A DNA stretch of 64,000 nucleotides from Clostridium paraputrificum (GCF_900447045.1 NZ_UAWH01000015.1:292959-356958); one strand, 5' to 3'; shown: positions 1 through 9,609, numbered from the stretch's first letter. Notes: a model not told the origin generated them from the letters alone. A program made the numbers and translations.

Positions 1-29
1 GTGATAGTAAATTAAAGGAAATAATAAGA

Positions 30-248
30 TTAATCGTAAATAAGTACTTTCATAACTTTATCAGTATAAATTATAATACTACATTTATCTGTTTTAATTT
101 TTAAATAATCTGGCTCTTTAGACTGTAAATAAGCCATTAATGTTGACATAGTTTCATTTTTTATAATGTAATAGCTGCCACTATCCATTGATTCATTTGT
201 TGTAAATTTAATTTCTTCTCCATTAATTAATGTTAATTCTACTTTCAT
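30..248 (-). CDS. Hypothetical protein, 72 aa
   Basis: A short acidic/lysine-rich protein with no signal peptide or membrane segment. The start is supported by an AGAGGT-type ribosome binding site just upstream of the ATG. I recognise no family. It starts with a beta-like stretch (VELTLINGEEI) and ends with another (CSIIIYTDKVMKVLIYD), which suggests a small beta-rich fold. It stands alone upstream of the broken amidinohydrolase gene on the same strand, with no clear operon link. Confidence 0.6.
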   Translation of the reverse strand: MKVELTLINGEEIKFTTNESMDSGSYYIIKNETMSTLMAYLQSKEPDYLKIKTDKCSIIIYTDKVMKVLIYD

Positions 249-377
249 GTCATTACCTCTTTATATTCTTTAATGTATTCTCAATTATAAATTTCTACAT
301 TAAAATTAAAAGTCCTTTTATCTCATAATATTTATTCAAAATTAAAAGCATGTATAATGATACATGCAACTATTTAT

Positions 378-1191
378 TCATTCTCTCAATAGATAGAGAA
401 CGGAACAACCTAAACTTCCATCTCCTTTTATAATTTCTGAGTAATCTATATAGCTTACCTCATATCCTTCTTTCACAAGAATTTTAGAAACATTTTTATT
501 ACTACTTAATAACTTTTTATCTCCTAAATATACATAGTTAGTTCCTAAATCATCTGCATCATCTTTGCTTATTTCTATTAAATTAGGTATATATTCTTCA
601 ATAACTTTTCTATCAAAAACATATGGAGATATAACTCCACTTCCTTTATCTAATGTATTAAATACACAATCTAAATGTATTTTACTATTATCAAAATAAA
701 TAGGTATTACCTTCATATCTATATTCATCTTATTTAATACTTTTTCTAATTCCCTGCAAGCATCTATAGTTGTTCTTGTACTTATACCAACAAAAAGTAC
801 TCCGTCATAATGAATTACATCTCCACCCTCAATTGTGTTTTCCAAACAATAATATTTTAAATTATGATCTTTAATATATTTTTTTTAGATATATTATTTC
901 ACTTTTTCTTTCATCAAGCTTCATATTACACAGGAATAAAATATCATTAACTACAAATCCTACATCTTGAGTGAATACTTGATGATATAAATTTTTATTT
1001 ATATCTATAAAACTAACTTTTACTCCGTTATTACTTAATGAATTTACGAAGTTATTGTACTGACTAAACATAAGTTCGTTATTAATTTTATTATAAAAAG
1101 GACTATTTTTCTTAGTTATTTTAAAATTAACAGGATAACAAAGAAGGCAAGATTTTAATTTATCACATTGGTTACTTTGAAATATCTTCAT
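378..1191 (-). pseudogene. Frameshifted dimethylargininase/arginine-deiminase-fold amidinohydrolase
   Basis: Two adjacent reading frames (871-1191 and 378-845) together make one protein of about 270 residues, the usual size of the DDAH/amidinotransferase family. The first part carries FTQDVGFV, like the family's FTRD loop. The second carries EGGDVI, the His-containing HLDCVFN segment and a C-terminal GSLGCS with the expected catalytic Cys. The break is in a run of eight A (minus strand, 879-886). With seven A the frame reads on as YLKKYIKDHNLKYYCLENT into EGGDV without a stop. It is therefore a one-base insertion: a recent pseudogene, a slippage (phase-variable) site, or a sequencing error. 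An intact enzyme would hydrolyse a guanidino group of an arginine-like substrate, releasing an amine or ammonia. The gene starts at ATG 1191 after an AGGAG site. Confidence 0.8.
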
Positions 1192-1335
1192 ATAACTACT
1201 CCTAACATACTTTTATAGCAATAGTTTAGTCAAATATTAAAGTAATTATGTGCCACTAAAGGCAGATAAAATAGGTTGTATATTCTAAAGTATTGGTTAA
1301 ATTAATTGTGATTAAGAAATAAGGAGGATCTTAAA

Positions 1336-1437
1336 ATGTCTAAATTTACAAAAGTTGTTGAAATGGATATTGAACACTCAAAACTACATATTAAAGGAGA
1401 AAAAGGTAAACCAAAGTCAAATAAACATAATAAATAA
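1336..1437 (+). CDS. Small basic protein, 33 aa
   Basis: A short ORF starting MSKFTKVVEMDIEHSKLH and ending in a lysine/asparagine-rich tail (KGKPKSNKHNK). It is preceded by a near-perfect AAGGAGG site eight bases before the ATG, which is the main evidence that it is translated. It is the only plus-strand gene in the first 9 kb and lies alone between two minus-strand genes. It has no membrane segment. The charge and tail suggest a nucleic-acid- or ribosome-associated peptide, but this is only inference. Confidence 0.5.
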   Translation: MSKFTKVVEMDIEHSKLHIKGEKGKPKSNKHNK

Positions 1438-1478
1438 TTAGCAATAACTTAATTATTCAAAACATTTAACTTAAATAA

Positions 1479-1523
1479 TTAATAGGTATGAAAGAATTAA
1501 ACTAATTTATACATACCTATTAA
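1479..1523 (-). terminator. Long-loop inverted repeat after the M28 peptidase gene
   Basis: Arms TTAATAGGTATG and CATACCTATTAA are perfect 12-bp complements separated by about 21 bases. It sits five bases beyond the stop of the minus-strand peptidase gene and downstream of the small plus-strand ORF, so it may serve both. The T-run is weak, so efficiency as a terminator is uncertain. Confidence 0.5.
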
Positions 1524-1527
1524 GTTT

Positions 1528-3144
1528 CTATTTTATATAATTTATAAATGCTATAATTGTAGTTAGAGAAATTATAGCAAGTAGTAATACCACTCCTAAA
1601 GCACCTATTGTTAATGCAATATATATATTCCATATAACAGGTACAAACATTATTATACTAAGAGCTGCTGGAATCACTGCTATAAGTTTGTTTATACCTT
1701 TCTTTAATAAACCAAATATAATTAATGAAATTACTGCTGGCCAAAGGAATAAATAACTAGCTCCCTTTAAAGTAAACATTGTAACCACTAGGAATATAAT
1801 ATTAAATCCTATAGATCCTATTATTATCCCCTCTTTATTTTCACTACTTCTAGAAATCTTACCTATAAAGATAGTAGTTAGTATAGTAAGTAGTATCAAG
1901 AAAGTACCCAAAATAATATCATCACCAGGCACTTTTGGCATATATGTTATCTTAAATGGCATTCCTGTTATTAATGAAATTATATATGAAACTACAACTC
2001 CACCAACAAGTGATATAATTCCTATTAAAAGCCATATTCCTGTATATTTTAAAGTGCTTCTAATAGATATATTAAATTTTCTAATAACTAAGAATGTAGC
2101 TACTATAATTAAAATCATTAATCCAAATGCTATAGTTGTTGAATAATTTATAAATACATTAGGTAATAAAGTAAAGAATATAGCATCCTCATTAGAATCT
2201 AGATATCCTTCTTCACCATAATCAGCATTATATACGAATTCTTCTACTACAGGAAGGATTTGTTCTCCATAATGCTGAAGACTTGTATCACTTACATTCT
2301 CATAGTTATCTTTTGGTGTATGATAATAATCTAAGCTATTTAAAACTGCAAAGTTTATACCTTGTAATCCCATTTTTTTAAATTCACTAAAGTCTGAACC
2401 ATTTGGCATTTTACTATATACATCTGCTGCTAAGGAATATGATATAGGTAAATTCGCTTTTTTATATAGGTCTATTACTTTTTTATTATTTGAGCTTGTC
2501 TCAAACATTAATGCTGGGCCTTTAATTCCTCTAGCTTCTATATTTACAACATATTCTACATTTTCATATAATGAGAAATTATTGTTCATTTCTTCTTTTG
2601 CTCCAAGAAGCCCCATCTCTTCACCATCTGTTATTAAGATCTTTATTCCATTTTCAAGAGGCTTGTCTTGTTCTTTAATAACTCTAAGTATTTCTAAACT
2701 TGTAGATATACCATAGCCTGCATCAGCTGCTCCTAAAGAACCTTCCGCTTCTCCATCTCTCTTTTTAGGTGATGAGTCATAGTGAGATGCTAATAAAATA
2801 TATTTTCCATCTTCTCCATTCTTACCATCAATCTTTGTATAAATATTGTTTATGTCTACTATTTTTCCATTTCTATCTTCTACATTTTCATAAGTGAAAA
2901 CTTCAGTGTCTAATCCTAATTCATTAAGCTCTTGTAAAATATAATTCCTTACTTTAGCCAACGCATCTACATCATAAATTGAATGTGGCTCCTTAGCAAT
3001 TTCTTTTATATGTTCTTTAGCCCTCTCTGCTGAAAAGGCACCTTTTTCAGCTCCTTTGCTCATAGGTGTGTAAAGTGATAATCCCCCTAAAATACTAGCT
3101 ATTATGCATGTTATCAATACTATTATCCATGTTTTCTTTTTCAT
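1528..3144 (-). CDS. M28-family membrane-anchored aminopeptidase
   Basis: A 538-residue protein with an N-terminal signal anchor (about residues 5-25), an extracytoplasmic M28 zinc-peptidase domain (about 40-310) and a C-terminal block of about six to seven transmembrane helices (about 335-535). Metal and catalytic residues are visible in order: HYDS, AADAGYG, DGEEMGLLG with the Glu pair, GSDFSEF and YHTPKDN. The layout resembles vacuolar-membrane-protease/ERMP1-like M28 proteins, in which a peptidase is joined to a multispanning domain. It probably trims peptides outside the membrane. A GAGAGGA site supports the start. It is monocistronic, between two decayed genes. Confidence 0.85.
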   Translation of the reverse strand: MKKKTWIIVLITCIIASILGGLSLYTPMSKGAEKGAFSAERAKEHIKEIAKEPHSIYDVDALAKVRNYILQELNELGLDTEVFTYENVEDRNGKIVDINNIYTKIDGKNGEDGKYILLASHYDSSPKKRDGEAEGSLGAADAGYGISTSLEILRVIKEQDKPLENGIKILITDGEEMGLLGAKEEMNNNFSLYENVEYVVNIEARGIKGPALMFETSSNNKKVIDLYKKANLPISYSLAADVYSKMPNGSDFSEFKKMGLQGINFAVLNSLDYYHTPKDNYENVSDTSLQHYGEQILPVVEEFVYNADYGEEGYLDSNEDAIFFTLLPNVFINYSTTIAFGLMILIIVATFLVIRKFNISIRSTLKYTGIWLLIGIISLVGGVVVSYIISLITGMPFKITYMPKVPGDDIILGTFLILLTILTTIFIGKISRSSENKEGIIIGSIGFNIIFLVVTMFTLKGASYLFLWPAVISLIIFGLLKKGINKLIAVIPAALSIIMFVPVIWNIYIALTIGALGVVLLLAIISLTTIIAFINYIK

Positions 3145-3283
3145 ATTGTGTCCTCTCTTATAAGTAATTTATCTTTTATGGGTATTAGATTATCATAAAT
3201 TATTTTGATAGTCAAATTATTTTATAATAAAATAATAACTTAAATAAAAAGAAAGAAGCCCAATCATTAATCGAGCTCCCTTC

Positions 3284-4404
3284 TTACCTAATAAGTATTT
3301 TTTCATAAACTTTATTGTGTTCAATATCCTTACTGATAGATTGAATCACTCTTAATATTACATATTCTGTGATTTCTTCTTCATTACCTACTGCAATTCC
3401 AATTACGTATGCCTTAATTACTTTATAAATATTAATAAGATAGTTAATGCCTAGATATAGGTCTTCGCCTTTATTAAATGGTATCAAGTCTGTAAATACC
3501 TTATTAACCAAATAGTTTTCAAATATATACTCAAAGGAATCTAATTGGCTATTAAGTTCATTAAACACGTCTAAGTTATCTAGACCAGCTTTATATTCCT
3601 TAATGCATTGCTTTAATCTAACACTCTTTATATTCTTTGATAGTTCATCACTGCATAGTATAGAATAAAATTTTTCATCACCATCAAAAGCTTCTTTCCT
3701 TATAGATGTAAAGTCATAATCCTCTGAAGAAAAATCTTCGATTATATCTTCTATGACGTCAAAGTCCTCTTCTTTAAAAGCATCCTCTAGTATATTAAAG
3801 AAATGCTTTAATATACTTAATCTGAATTCTATAGAATAACTTCTATTTTGAATAATATTAATTGTAATTAATCTAATATCCCAGAAATATTGAAGCAAAT
3901 TATCACTATATTCAAAGGCTTCACTATCTATTATTCTTCTTATTTCTATATTATCTATATCAAGTTCATCTTCAATTTCAATAAATTCCATCTTTTCCTT
4001 ATTCAAAAGAGAATTTAAACAAATCTCATAACAAGATGTTAATCCACTCATTTCATAAACATCATCAATTATATTATAAACTCTAGGATAATTCTTACAG
4101 GTGATACACAAATGTTCTTCGCCAATGTTACCGTGAATATCACAAAGCATATTCGAGTTTAAAAATGGGCATTTTTTTCATTTTCTAAAATCATGAATCC
4201 ATGGTTAAAAATATCATGTTCATAATTATTTACTTTATACTTCCCGTTAACTAACTTATTAAGCTTACTTTCTGAATTTTCATACCTATTATAGGTATTT
4301 TCATCTATATTTATATCCCATCCAACACAACAAGTATCAATACACTTAGAGCTAACACATTTAAAACCTACCATGTACCTAGGGATAAACATATTTACTT
4401 TCAT
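3284..4404 (-). pseudogene. fliB: Frameshifted FliB-type lysine N-methylase
   Basis: Two frames together make a FliB-like protein of about 373 residues. The upstream frame has FIPRYMVGFKCVSSKCIDTCCVGW (family Cys cluster), and the downstream frame has LCDIHGNIGEEHLCITCKNYPR. In the family these segments are contiguous. They are separated here by one missing base in an A7 run (minus strand, 4172-4178). With eight A the sequence reads ENEKKCPFLNSNMLCDIH, restoring the expected CPFL...LCDI motif. FliB enzymes methylate lysines, classically on flagellin, and carry Fe-S-like cysteine clusters. No flagellar genes are nearby. The start is placed at ATG 4404, which has a GGAG site, rather than 4437, which has none. 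Confidence 0.8.
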
Positions 4405-4469
4405 ATTTTTCTCCAATCTTTCATTATCAATTATCATAATAGTTTATTTGAAAACAGATGTAAACTTAT

Positions 4470-5891
4470 TTATTTTCCTAAAGCAACCTCATTTAAGTTA
4501 TTGCCACTTAAAACAAGTATATCATTTTCTAAAATCTCAGTAGATCCCTTTGGTACAATAACTTGGCCATTTCTTTTTATCATTACTATTAATATATCAT
4601 CTGGAATTTCTGCATCCATAATTGTTTTGTTCATCCACTTACTACTTCTAGACACATTATATTCTAAAAGCATTGTTGATTTATCTTCCTGATAGTCATT
4701 AAATGTTTTTAAAACTGTTGTGTCATTATCAACAAGATCTAATTTTTGTGCTACCTTTGGTAAAAGAGTACCTTGAACAGACACTGAAATTAGCGCTATG
4801 AAAAATATTATATGAAAAATATCATTTTCTATAGGCACACCAGAAGTAATTGCAAAAATAGCAAAAACTATTGATGCAGCACCTCTTAACCCTACCCAAG
4901 AAATAAGTATTTGTTCTTTAATAGGAGTTTTAAATCCCCTAAGAATAAAATGTGTAGCTATTGGTCTTGCAATAAAAATCATAAATATAGAAATGATGAT
5001 TGAAACTCCAATAACCTCAGGTAATCTTGATGGGAAAGATAATAATCCCAACATAAAGAATAACATTATTTGCATTATCCATGATATTCCGTCAAAGAAA
5101 ACAACCAAACTCTTTTTATGAGGAATCTTACTATTACCAAGTATTATTCCCGAAATATATACACTTAAGTAGCCGTTACCCCCTATAAATTCACTTAATG
5201 CATAGGCTAAAATAGCTATCGCAATAATAAATATACTATAAAAACCTTCAAGTTCAAAGTTAGCCCTTCTTATTATAAAAACTGTAGCTTTAGCAAGAAC
5301 AACTCCAAGGAGTATTCCAAATATAACTTGCTTTAATATCATAGGAACTATACTCCAACTTAAGCCACTAGACATTATCATTATAATACTTAGTGTCATC
5401 ATATATGCAATTGGGTCATTACTTCCACTTTCTACTTCTAATAATGATGCAATTTCACTTTTTAAATTTAATTTCTGTGATCTTAAAATAGTAAAGACTG
5501 AAGCGGCATCTGTAGATCCAACGATTGAACCTATAAGTAGTCCTTCTAAAAGACTTGTATTTAGAATAAAATAACAAAACACTCCTGTTAGTAACGATGT
5601 TATTATTACCCCAAAGGTAGACATGAGTATTGATTGATTGGCTACTGGTTTAGCCATTTTCCAGTTGGTACCGAAGCCTCCGTAGAACATTATAAAAACT
5701 AGTGCAATAGAACACAGTTTACTAGTTAAATCATAATTATCAAAATATATTCCTACTATTCCATCAGAACCAAACAACATTCCAAGAACTATGAATATAA
5801 GAAGCATTGGGACTCCAAATTTGTATAACATCTTACTAGATGTTATGCAGATTAGTAATACTAATCCACTTATAATCATTAATTCAACCAT
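4470..5891 (-). CDS. CPA1-family K+(Na+)/H+ antiporter with TrkA-C domain
   Basis: A 473-residue integral membrane protein with about 12-13 helices (residues 1-395) followed by a cytoplasmic TrkA-C/RCK-like domain (about 400-473, IPDDILIVMIKRNGQVIVPKGST). The transport core shows GSTDAASVFTILR and ESGSNDP, typical of NhaP2/CvrA-type exchangers. It should exchange monovalent cations, most likely K+, for protons across the plasma membrane, and the TrkA-C domain probably senses a nucleotide. A perfect AAGGAGGT precedes ATG 5891. It is a single-gene unit. Confidence 0.88.
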   Translation of the reverse strand: MVELMIISGLVLLICITSSKMLYKFGVPMLLIFIVLGMLFGSDGIVGIYFDNYDLTSKLCSIALVFIMFYGGFGTNWKMAKPVANQSILMSTFGVIITSLLTGVFCYFILNTSLLEGLLIGSIVGSTDAASVFTILRSQKLNLKSEIASLLEVESGSNDPIAYMMTLSIIMIMSSGLSWSIVPMILKQVIFGILLGVVLAKATVFIIRRANFELEGFYSIFIIAIAILAYALSEFIGGNGYLSVYISGIILGNSKIPHKKSLVVFFDGISWIMQIMLFFMLGLLSFPSRLPEVIGVSIIISIFMIFIARPIATHFILRGFKTPIKEQILISWVGLRGAASIVFAIFAITSGVPIENDIFHIIFFIALISVSVQGTLLPKVAQKLDLVDNDTTVLKTFNDYQEDKSTMLLEYNVSRSSKWMNKTIMDAEIPDDILIVMIKRNGQVIVPKGSTEILENDILVLSGNNLNEVALGK

Positions 5892-6017
5892 ATTACCTCC
5901 TTATGATATTATTTTCATTATTATTATACAAAAAAATTCTCTTATATATATTCATTTTAGCAATATGTTTACATTATTCATATAAATATAAATTAATTGT
6001 TAAATAATTTCAAAAAT

Positions 6018-6045
6018 TTAGAGTACAGACTTCTCTGTACTCTTA
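6018..6045 (-). terminator. Rho-independent terminator
   Basis: Arms GAGTACAGA and TCTGTACTC around a GAAG loop, located 14 bases beyond the stop of the minus-strand cysteine-rich gene. It closes the two-gene unit 6602-7120/6059-6571. Confidence 0.8.
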
Positions 6046-6058
6046 TATACTTTGTTTA

Positions 6059-6571
6059 TTAACAAATTTTTTCTACAGCTATTGCAGAAACTTGAGCACT
6101 CACACTTGTTCCAGCTTGAATTAAAGTAGCATTAGATATTTCTACTGTATAAGTGCAGCATCCACAACATTCTCCACTATCGCACATTTGGAATTCAAAA
6201 GTTTTACCAGATAGAGTATTTATTGCAGAGCTTGATGTTAACGAACTACCAACAGATTGAGAACATCCATTGCAACATTTTGTTACTCTAAAAGTTAAGC
6301 TTGGTATAGCTCCTAATGGTGCATTAATCAATGCTGTAACATGAATTAATACAGTTGGGCATCTTAATCCCCTTGTATCAATAGTTACGCTTCCGACTGC
6401 ATAAGGATTTCTTATGCTTGCTCCTGCTAAATCTAATATAGGGAGTGGACCTGCTGATCCAGATCCGCAACTCATTATCATTTTTCCAGGAGTTTGTGGC
6501 CTACAAGTTTCAGCTGGATCTGCTACTGCTAATTCATCATTAGCTACGTTATTTCCACATGAAGTTGCCAT
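6059..6571 (-). CDS. Cysteine-rich DUF4489-like protein, copy 2
   Basis: A 170-residue protein with 13 cysteines, including a GECCGCC cluster near residue 138 and CCNGC near residue 95. It lacks a signal peptide. It is a paralogue of the gene immediately upstream: both carry PGK, SCG, GPLPILDLAGASI, VTIDTR, CP.VLI and VEISNATL.QAGT in the same order. The arrangement resembles clostridial DUF4489 proteins; that assignment is from memory and moderate. With no export signal but many cysteines, a mother-cell-made spore coat or appendage protein is plausible. A strong GGAGGT site and a 30-bp gap to the upstream paralogue indicate an operon. Confidence 0.75.
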   Translation of the reverse strand: MATSCGNNVANDELAVADPAETCRPQTPGKMIMSCGSGSAGPLPILDLAGASIRNPYAVGSVTIDTRGLRCPTVLIHVTALINAPLGAIPSLTFRVTKCCNGCSQSVGSSLTSSSAINTLSGKTFEFQMCDSGECCGCCTYTVEISNATLIQAGTSVSAQVSAIAVEKIC

Positions 6572-6601
6572 TATATTACCTCCAATTCTTATTTGATTAA
6601 A

Positions 6602-7120
6602 TTAGCTACAAGCTTTTTCTACTGCTAAAGCTGAAATATTACCACTTATTGTAGTACCAGCTTGTGCCAATGTTGCATTAGATATTTCTACTGAATAGGT
6701 AGCACATCCGCAGCATTGTCCACAGTCACAGAATTGGAATGCAAAAGACTCACTGTGTAATGCATCAATAGCATCACTATAGTTGTAGCTTCCGCCTACT
6801 GCTTGAGTACATCCATCTATTGTTCTAACTAATCTAAATGTTATATTTGGCAATACACCTATAGGAATGTTAATTAATCCTGTAAAATTAATTAAAACAC
6901 AAGGGCACTTCATTGCTCTTGTATCTATAGTTACGCTAGCAAGTGAATAAGGATTAATAATACTTGCCCCTGCAAGGTCTAATATTGGTAATGGCCCAAC
7001 TGCTCCAGCTCCACAACTTAAAATTGCTTTACCTGGTTCAGGCGCAGCACAACTTTTTCTAGAGTCTGAGTCAGTTACTGCTAAAGCTGTATTTGAACGA
7101 TTTTGACAATTTGTAATCAT
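6602..7120 (-). CDS. Cysteine-rich DUF4489-like protein, copy 1
   Basis: A 172-residue protein with 12 cysteines and a CDCGQCCGC cluster near residue 142. It is first in a two-gene unit with its paralogue. The shared core (GPLPILDLAGASI.NPY, VTIDTRA.KCP, VEISNATLAQAGTTIS) suggests a beta-sandwich subunit, and the C-terminal Cys cluster could cross-link it. It has no signal peptide or membrane span. GGAGGAAG precedes the ATG. The function is not known; a structural role at the spore surface is inferred from cysteine content, pairing and neighbours. Confidence 0.75.
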   Translation of the reverse strand: MITNCQNRSNTALAVTDSDSRKSCAAPEPGKAILSCGAGAVGPLPILDLAGASIINPYSLASVTIDTRAMKCPCVLINFTGLINIPIGVLPNITFRLVRTIDGCTQAVGGSYNYSDAIDALHSESFAFQFCDCGQCCGCATYSVEISNATLAQAGTTISGNISALAVEKACS

Positions 7121-7278
7121 AATCTTCCTCCATAAATATATTTGAATTTTACTAGAAAGCTTATTTTAATTAAGACTATCCTTTACTTATATAATATGTT
7201 CTACACTCTAAAGGGTGATATGTAACCAAACATTTTTAGACAAAAACTTTTATATTATATATTATTATGTTACTAAAT

Positions 7279-7313
7279 ATTAAAAAGAGTGATAAAAAAA
7301 CCACTCTTTTTTA
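7279..7313 (-). terminator. Rho-independent terminator
   Basis: Arms AAAGAGTGG / CCACTCTTT-type hairpin with A/T tails on both sides, 20 bases past the stop of the minus-strand gene 7333-8472. Confidence 0.8.
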
Positions 7314-7332
7314 ATAGAATTATAGCTATATC

Positions 7333-8472
7333 TTATCTTCTACATCCGCATCTTCTTGGCTTTGTAGCTACATCTCCAGTATCATTGCCATTGCAATCAG
7401 ATTCTCTGCTTGCATCATGACATTCCACTCCACATGGATTTGTAAATACTGCTAATTCTTCAGATGTAGTATGACGAATATTATGATTAACTAGGAAAGA
7501 ATATCCAACAGTTGCGTGAATATAACCCTCACCATAATCTCCATATCTTTCAGTTGTTTCAACACAGTCAGCTGATAAACAATGTTCAAGTTTTATATTA
7601 CTTCTAACAGTTCTTCCATCACTTGGAACACTTACTCTTCCATATAGATTTACAGGTGTAAAGTTTAATCCTACATCAGTTCCGCAACCTTCACCATTTC
7701 CTAAAGTATCTTTCTTTGTAATTTCTACTGGATTTACAGTTATTCTCGAACCATTACCATAAAGATCACCATAACAACTATAATCCTTTGTAGCTGTAAA
7801 AGGTCTATTTCCTATTCTTCCCTTAATTTTAATCTTTAAGTTATCAACATGATATCTAACACCTTGTTTAAACACTCTTGATTTAGGAACTACAGCATTT
7901 TCTTGCTCAGCATTACATCTAGTTCTGTTTGCTGTACCCTCAAACTCATCATATAAATTTACAATTGAAGGTATATTAGTATTGCATTTTAAATTTTCAT
8001 CATCTACAGCATTGTCAGGATAGTTATATACTGCTACTCCTGTTCCTGGTACAGCTGAAAACACTTTGTCTTCCATATCATATCTTACACAAATATTACC
8101 TTCTCCTAAAGCATTTGGATTAGTATGGGCTATTCCTTCAGTTGTATCATCATCTTTAATTCCGATATTATCATAGCATAACGAAATTTCATCTATGCAT
8201 ACTGCATCCCCAACTCTGTATTGAGTATTACAGCTTGGATTTTTAGGATCATAATTGTCAATAGCAAATACTTCATCTTTATCAGCAAATTGTAAACTTT
8301 CTAAATACACACAGTCATGAATTTTTTCAGCTAATATTCCTACACATTTAGCATTTGATATATTTGTACATTTTACTTCTAACTCAGAAGATTCATCTGG
8401 AGCACAATTTGTCTTAAAGTTCTCTTGTTCACAAGGCTCAACTATATTCCCTTCGTTACCTCTTATTTCCAT
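7333..8472 (-). CDS. Cysteine-rich putative spore-surface protein, 379 aa
   Basis: No recognised domain. The protein has 20 cysteines spread along its length and ends in a basic Cys motif (RRCGCRR). It contains short repeated beta-like segments such as KCVGILAEKIHDCVYLESLQ, RVGDAVCIDEI, VRYHVDNLKIKIKGRIG, VGLNFTPVNLYGRVSVP and GYSFLVNHNIRHTTSEE. All of these recur at matching positions in the next upstream gene (8617-9609), so the two are paralogues. It has no signal peptide. AGGAGGAA precedes the ATG. Like the DUF4489-like pair it looks like a structural, cross-linkable protein; spore coat or exosporium is an inference. Confidence 0.7.
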   Translation of the reverse strand: MEIRGNEGNIVEPCEQENFKTNCAPDESSELEVKCTNISNAKCVGILAEKIHDCVYLESLQFADKDEVFAIDNYDPKNPSCNTQYRVGDAVCIDEISLCYDNIGIKDDDTTEGIAHTNPNALGEGNICVRYDMEDKVFSAVPGTGVAVYNYPDNAVDDENLKCNTNIPSIVNLYDEFEGTANRTRCNAEQENAVVPKSRVFKQGVRYHVDNLKIKIKGRIGNRPFTATKDYSCYGDLYGNGSRITVNPVEITKKDTLGNGEGCGTDVGLNFTPVNLYGRVSVPSDGRTVRSNIKLEHCLSADCVETTERYGDYGEGYIHATVGYSFLVNHNIRHTTSEELAVFTNPCGVECHDASRESDCNGNDTGDVATKPRRCGCRR

Positions 8473-8616
8473 ATACAGTTCCTCCTGTTATTTATCTTTC
8501 AAATACATATAAATATTTACATTTATATAATTTATTCTATGATACTTTTTGACAAATGTTCCTTGGTAAATACTATATTTGACAGTTCTCTTTGTTTTAA
8601 AAATTACAAATATATT

Positions 8617-9609
8617 CTACATATTTTCTTCAGAAACCCTCTTATTACAAATAACTCCTTTTTTATCAATAAATACTCCTATTTTTTCCTTAGTACTATG
8701 ATAAATTTTCTGTGTTACTAAAAATGAATATTTAACTAATCCATTTAAAGTATTGCCTCCCATATACCTAGAAAATGGAAGAATGTTTTCTATAGAAAGT
8801 CTTGAATCTAATTTGATTTTAAGCTGTACCCTTCTATTATCATTTGGAATATTCAAATCTCCACATAAATTAACAGGAGAAAAATTCAATCCTACTTCTG
8901 GAAAGTCTACTTCTTCATTTTTATATTCATTTACTCTATCCAAACTAGTAATCTCTGCAGGATTACTAATTATATAATTACCATCCCTATCAATGTCATA
9001 TTTTTTATAACTTTTAATTCCTTCAAAAGTCTTACAACCTATTTTGCCACTTATTTTTATCTCTAAGCCATCAATAAAATATCTTACTCCATGTTTAAAA
9101 ATACTTACTCTAAAATTAGAATTAGAGTTTCTCTTAAAGTAACCATTAAATTCTCTATATATGGTGATTATCTCCGGAATCTTTTCTTCTTTATTTTCTA
9201 CTGGTATTTCCCTTATTTCATGAGCTGATTCCTTACTTCCAACTAAATCCACTTTGCTTCCATCAACTTCTACACAGATGAAATCTTCATTATTATTGAC
9301 ACCATCTTTATAATCCTCCATAATGCCTATAAAGTTATAAAAAATATCAAACTTCTCAATAGAAATTTTATCACCTACAGTGTAATCTTCCTCTCCTTCT
9401 GTTATTATTGTAAACTCCTCATTTTTTACGCTAACTTGATTACTAGTTAAATAAATACAGTCATAAATTTTATCAGCTACTATTCCTTCACATTTAACAT
9501 TACTTATATCATTTGCTTCCTGCTTTATTTCATATGTAAACTCTAAAGCGTCAACTTTATTTATCTCATGAATACAATCCTCTAATAAAAATTCATTCTT
9601 TTCTTTCAA
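8617..9609 (-). CDS. Paralogue of the cysteine-rich protein, 330 aa, cysteine-poor
   Basis: It aligns along its length with the 7333-8472 product: KCEGIVADKIYDCIYLTSNQ, VGDKISIEKFDIFYNFIGI, VRYFIDGLEIKISGKIG, VGLNFSPVNLCGDLNIP and VKYSFLVTQKIYHSTKE. It has only 7 cysteines against 20 and lacks the CGCRR tail, so it has probably diverged to a role that does not need cross-linking. The start codon is TTG at 9609, chosen because GGAGGATC lies just before it and no ATG is near. It is divergent from the plus-strand pair starting at 9747. Confidence 0.7.
   Translation of the reverse strand: MKEKNEFLLEDCIHEINKVDALEFTYEIKQEANDISNVKCEGIVADKIYDCIYLTSNQVSVKNEEFTIITEGEEDYTVGDKISIEKFDIFYNFIGIMEDYKDGVNNNEDFICVEVDGSKVDLVGSKESAHEIREIPVENKEEKIPEIITIYREFNGYFKRNSNSNFRVSIFKHGVRYFIDGLEIKISGKIGCKTFEGIKSYKKYDIDRDGNYIISNPAEITSLDRVNEYKNEEVDFPEVGLNFSPVNLCGDLNIPNDNRRVQLKIKLDSRLSIENILPFSRYMGGNTLNGLVKYSFLVTQKIYHSTKEKIGVFIDKKGVICNKRVSEENM

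Noticed and set aside
4501..5985. Plus-strand open frames of 60-64 codons opposite the antiporter gene
   Set aside because: They lie antisense to a clear antiporter, have no ribosome site and low-complexity hydrophobic composition caused by the complementary strand.
8425..8977. Plus-strand frames opposite the cysteine-rich pair
   Set aside because: Antisense to well-supported paralogous genes and made mostly of Ile/Tyr/Phe codons from AT-rich sequence.
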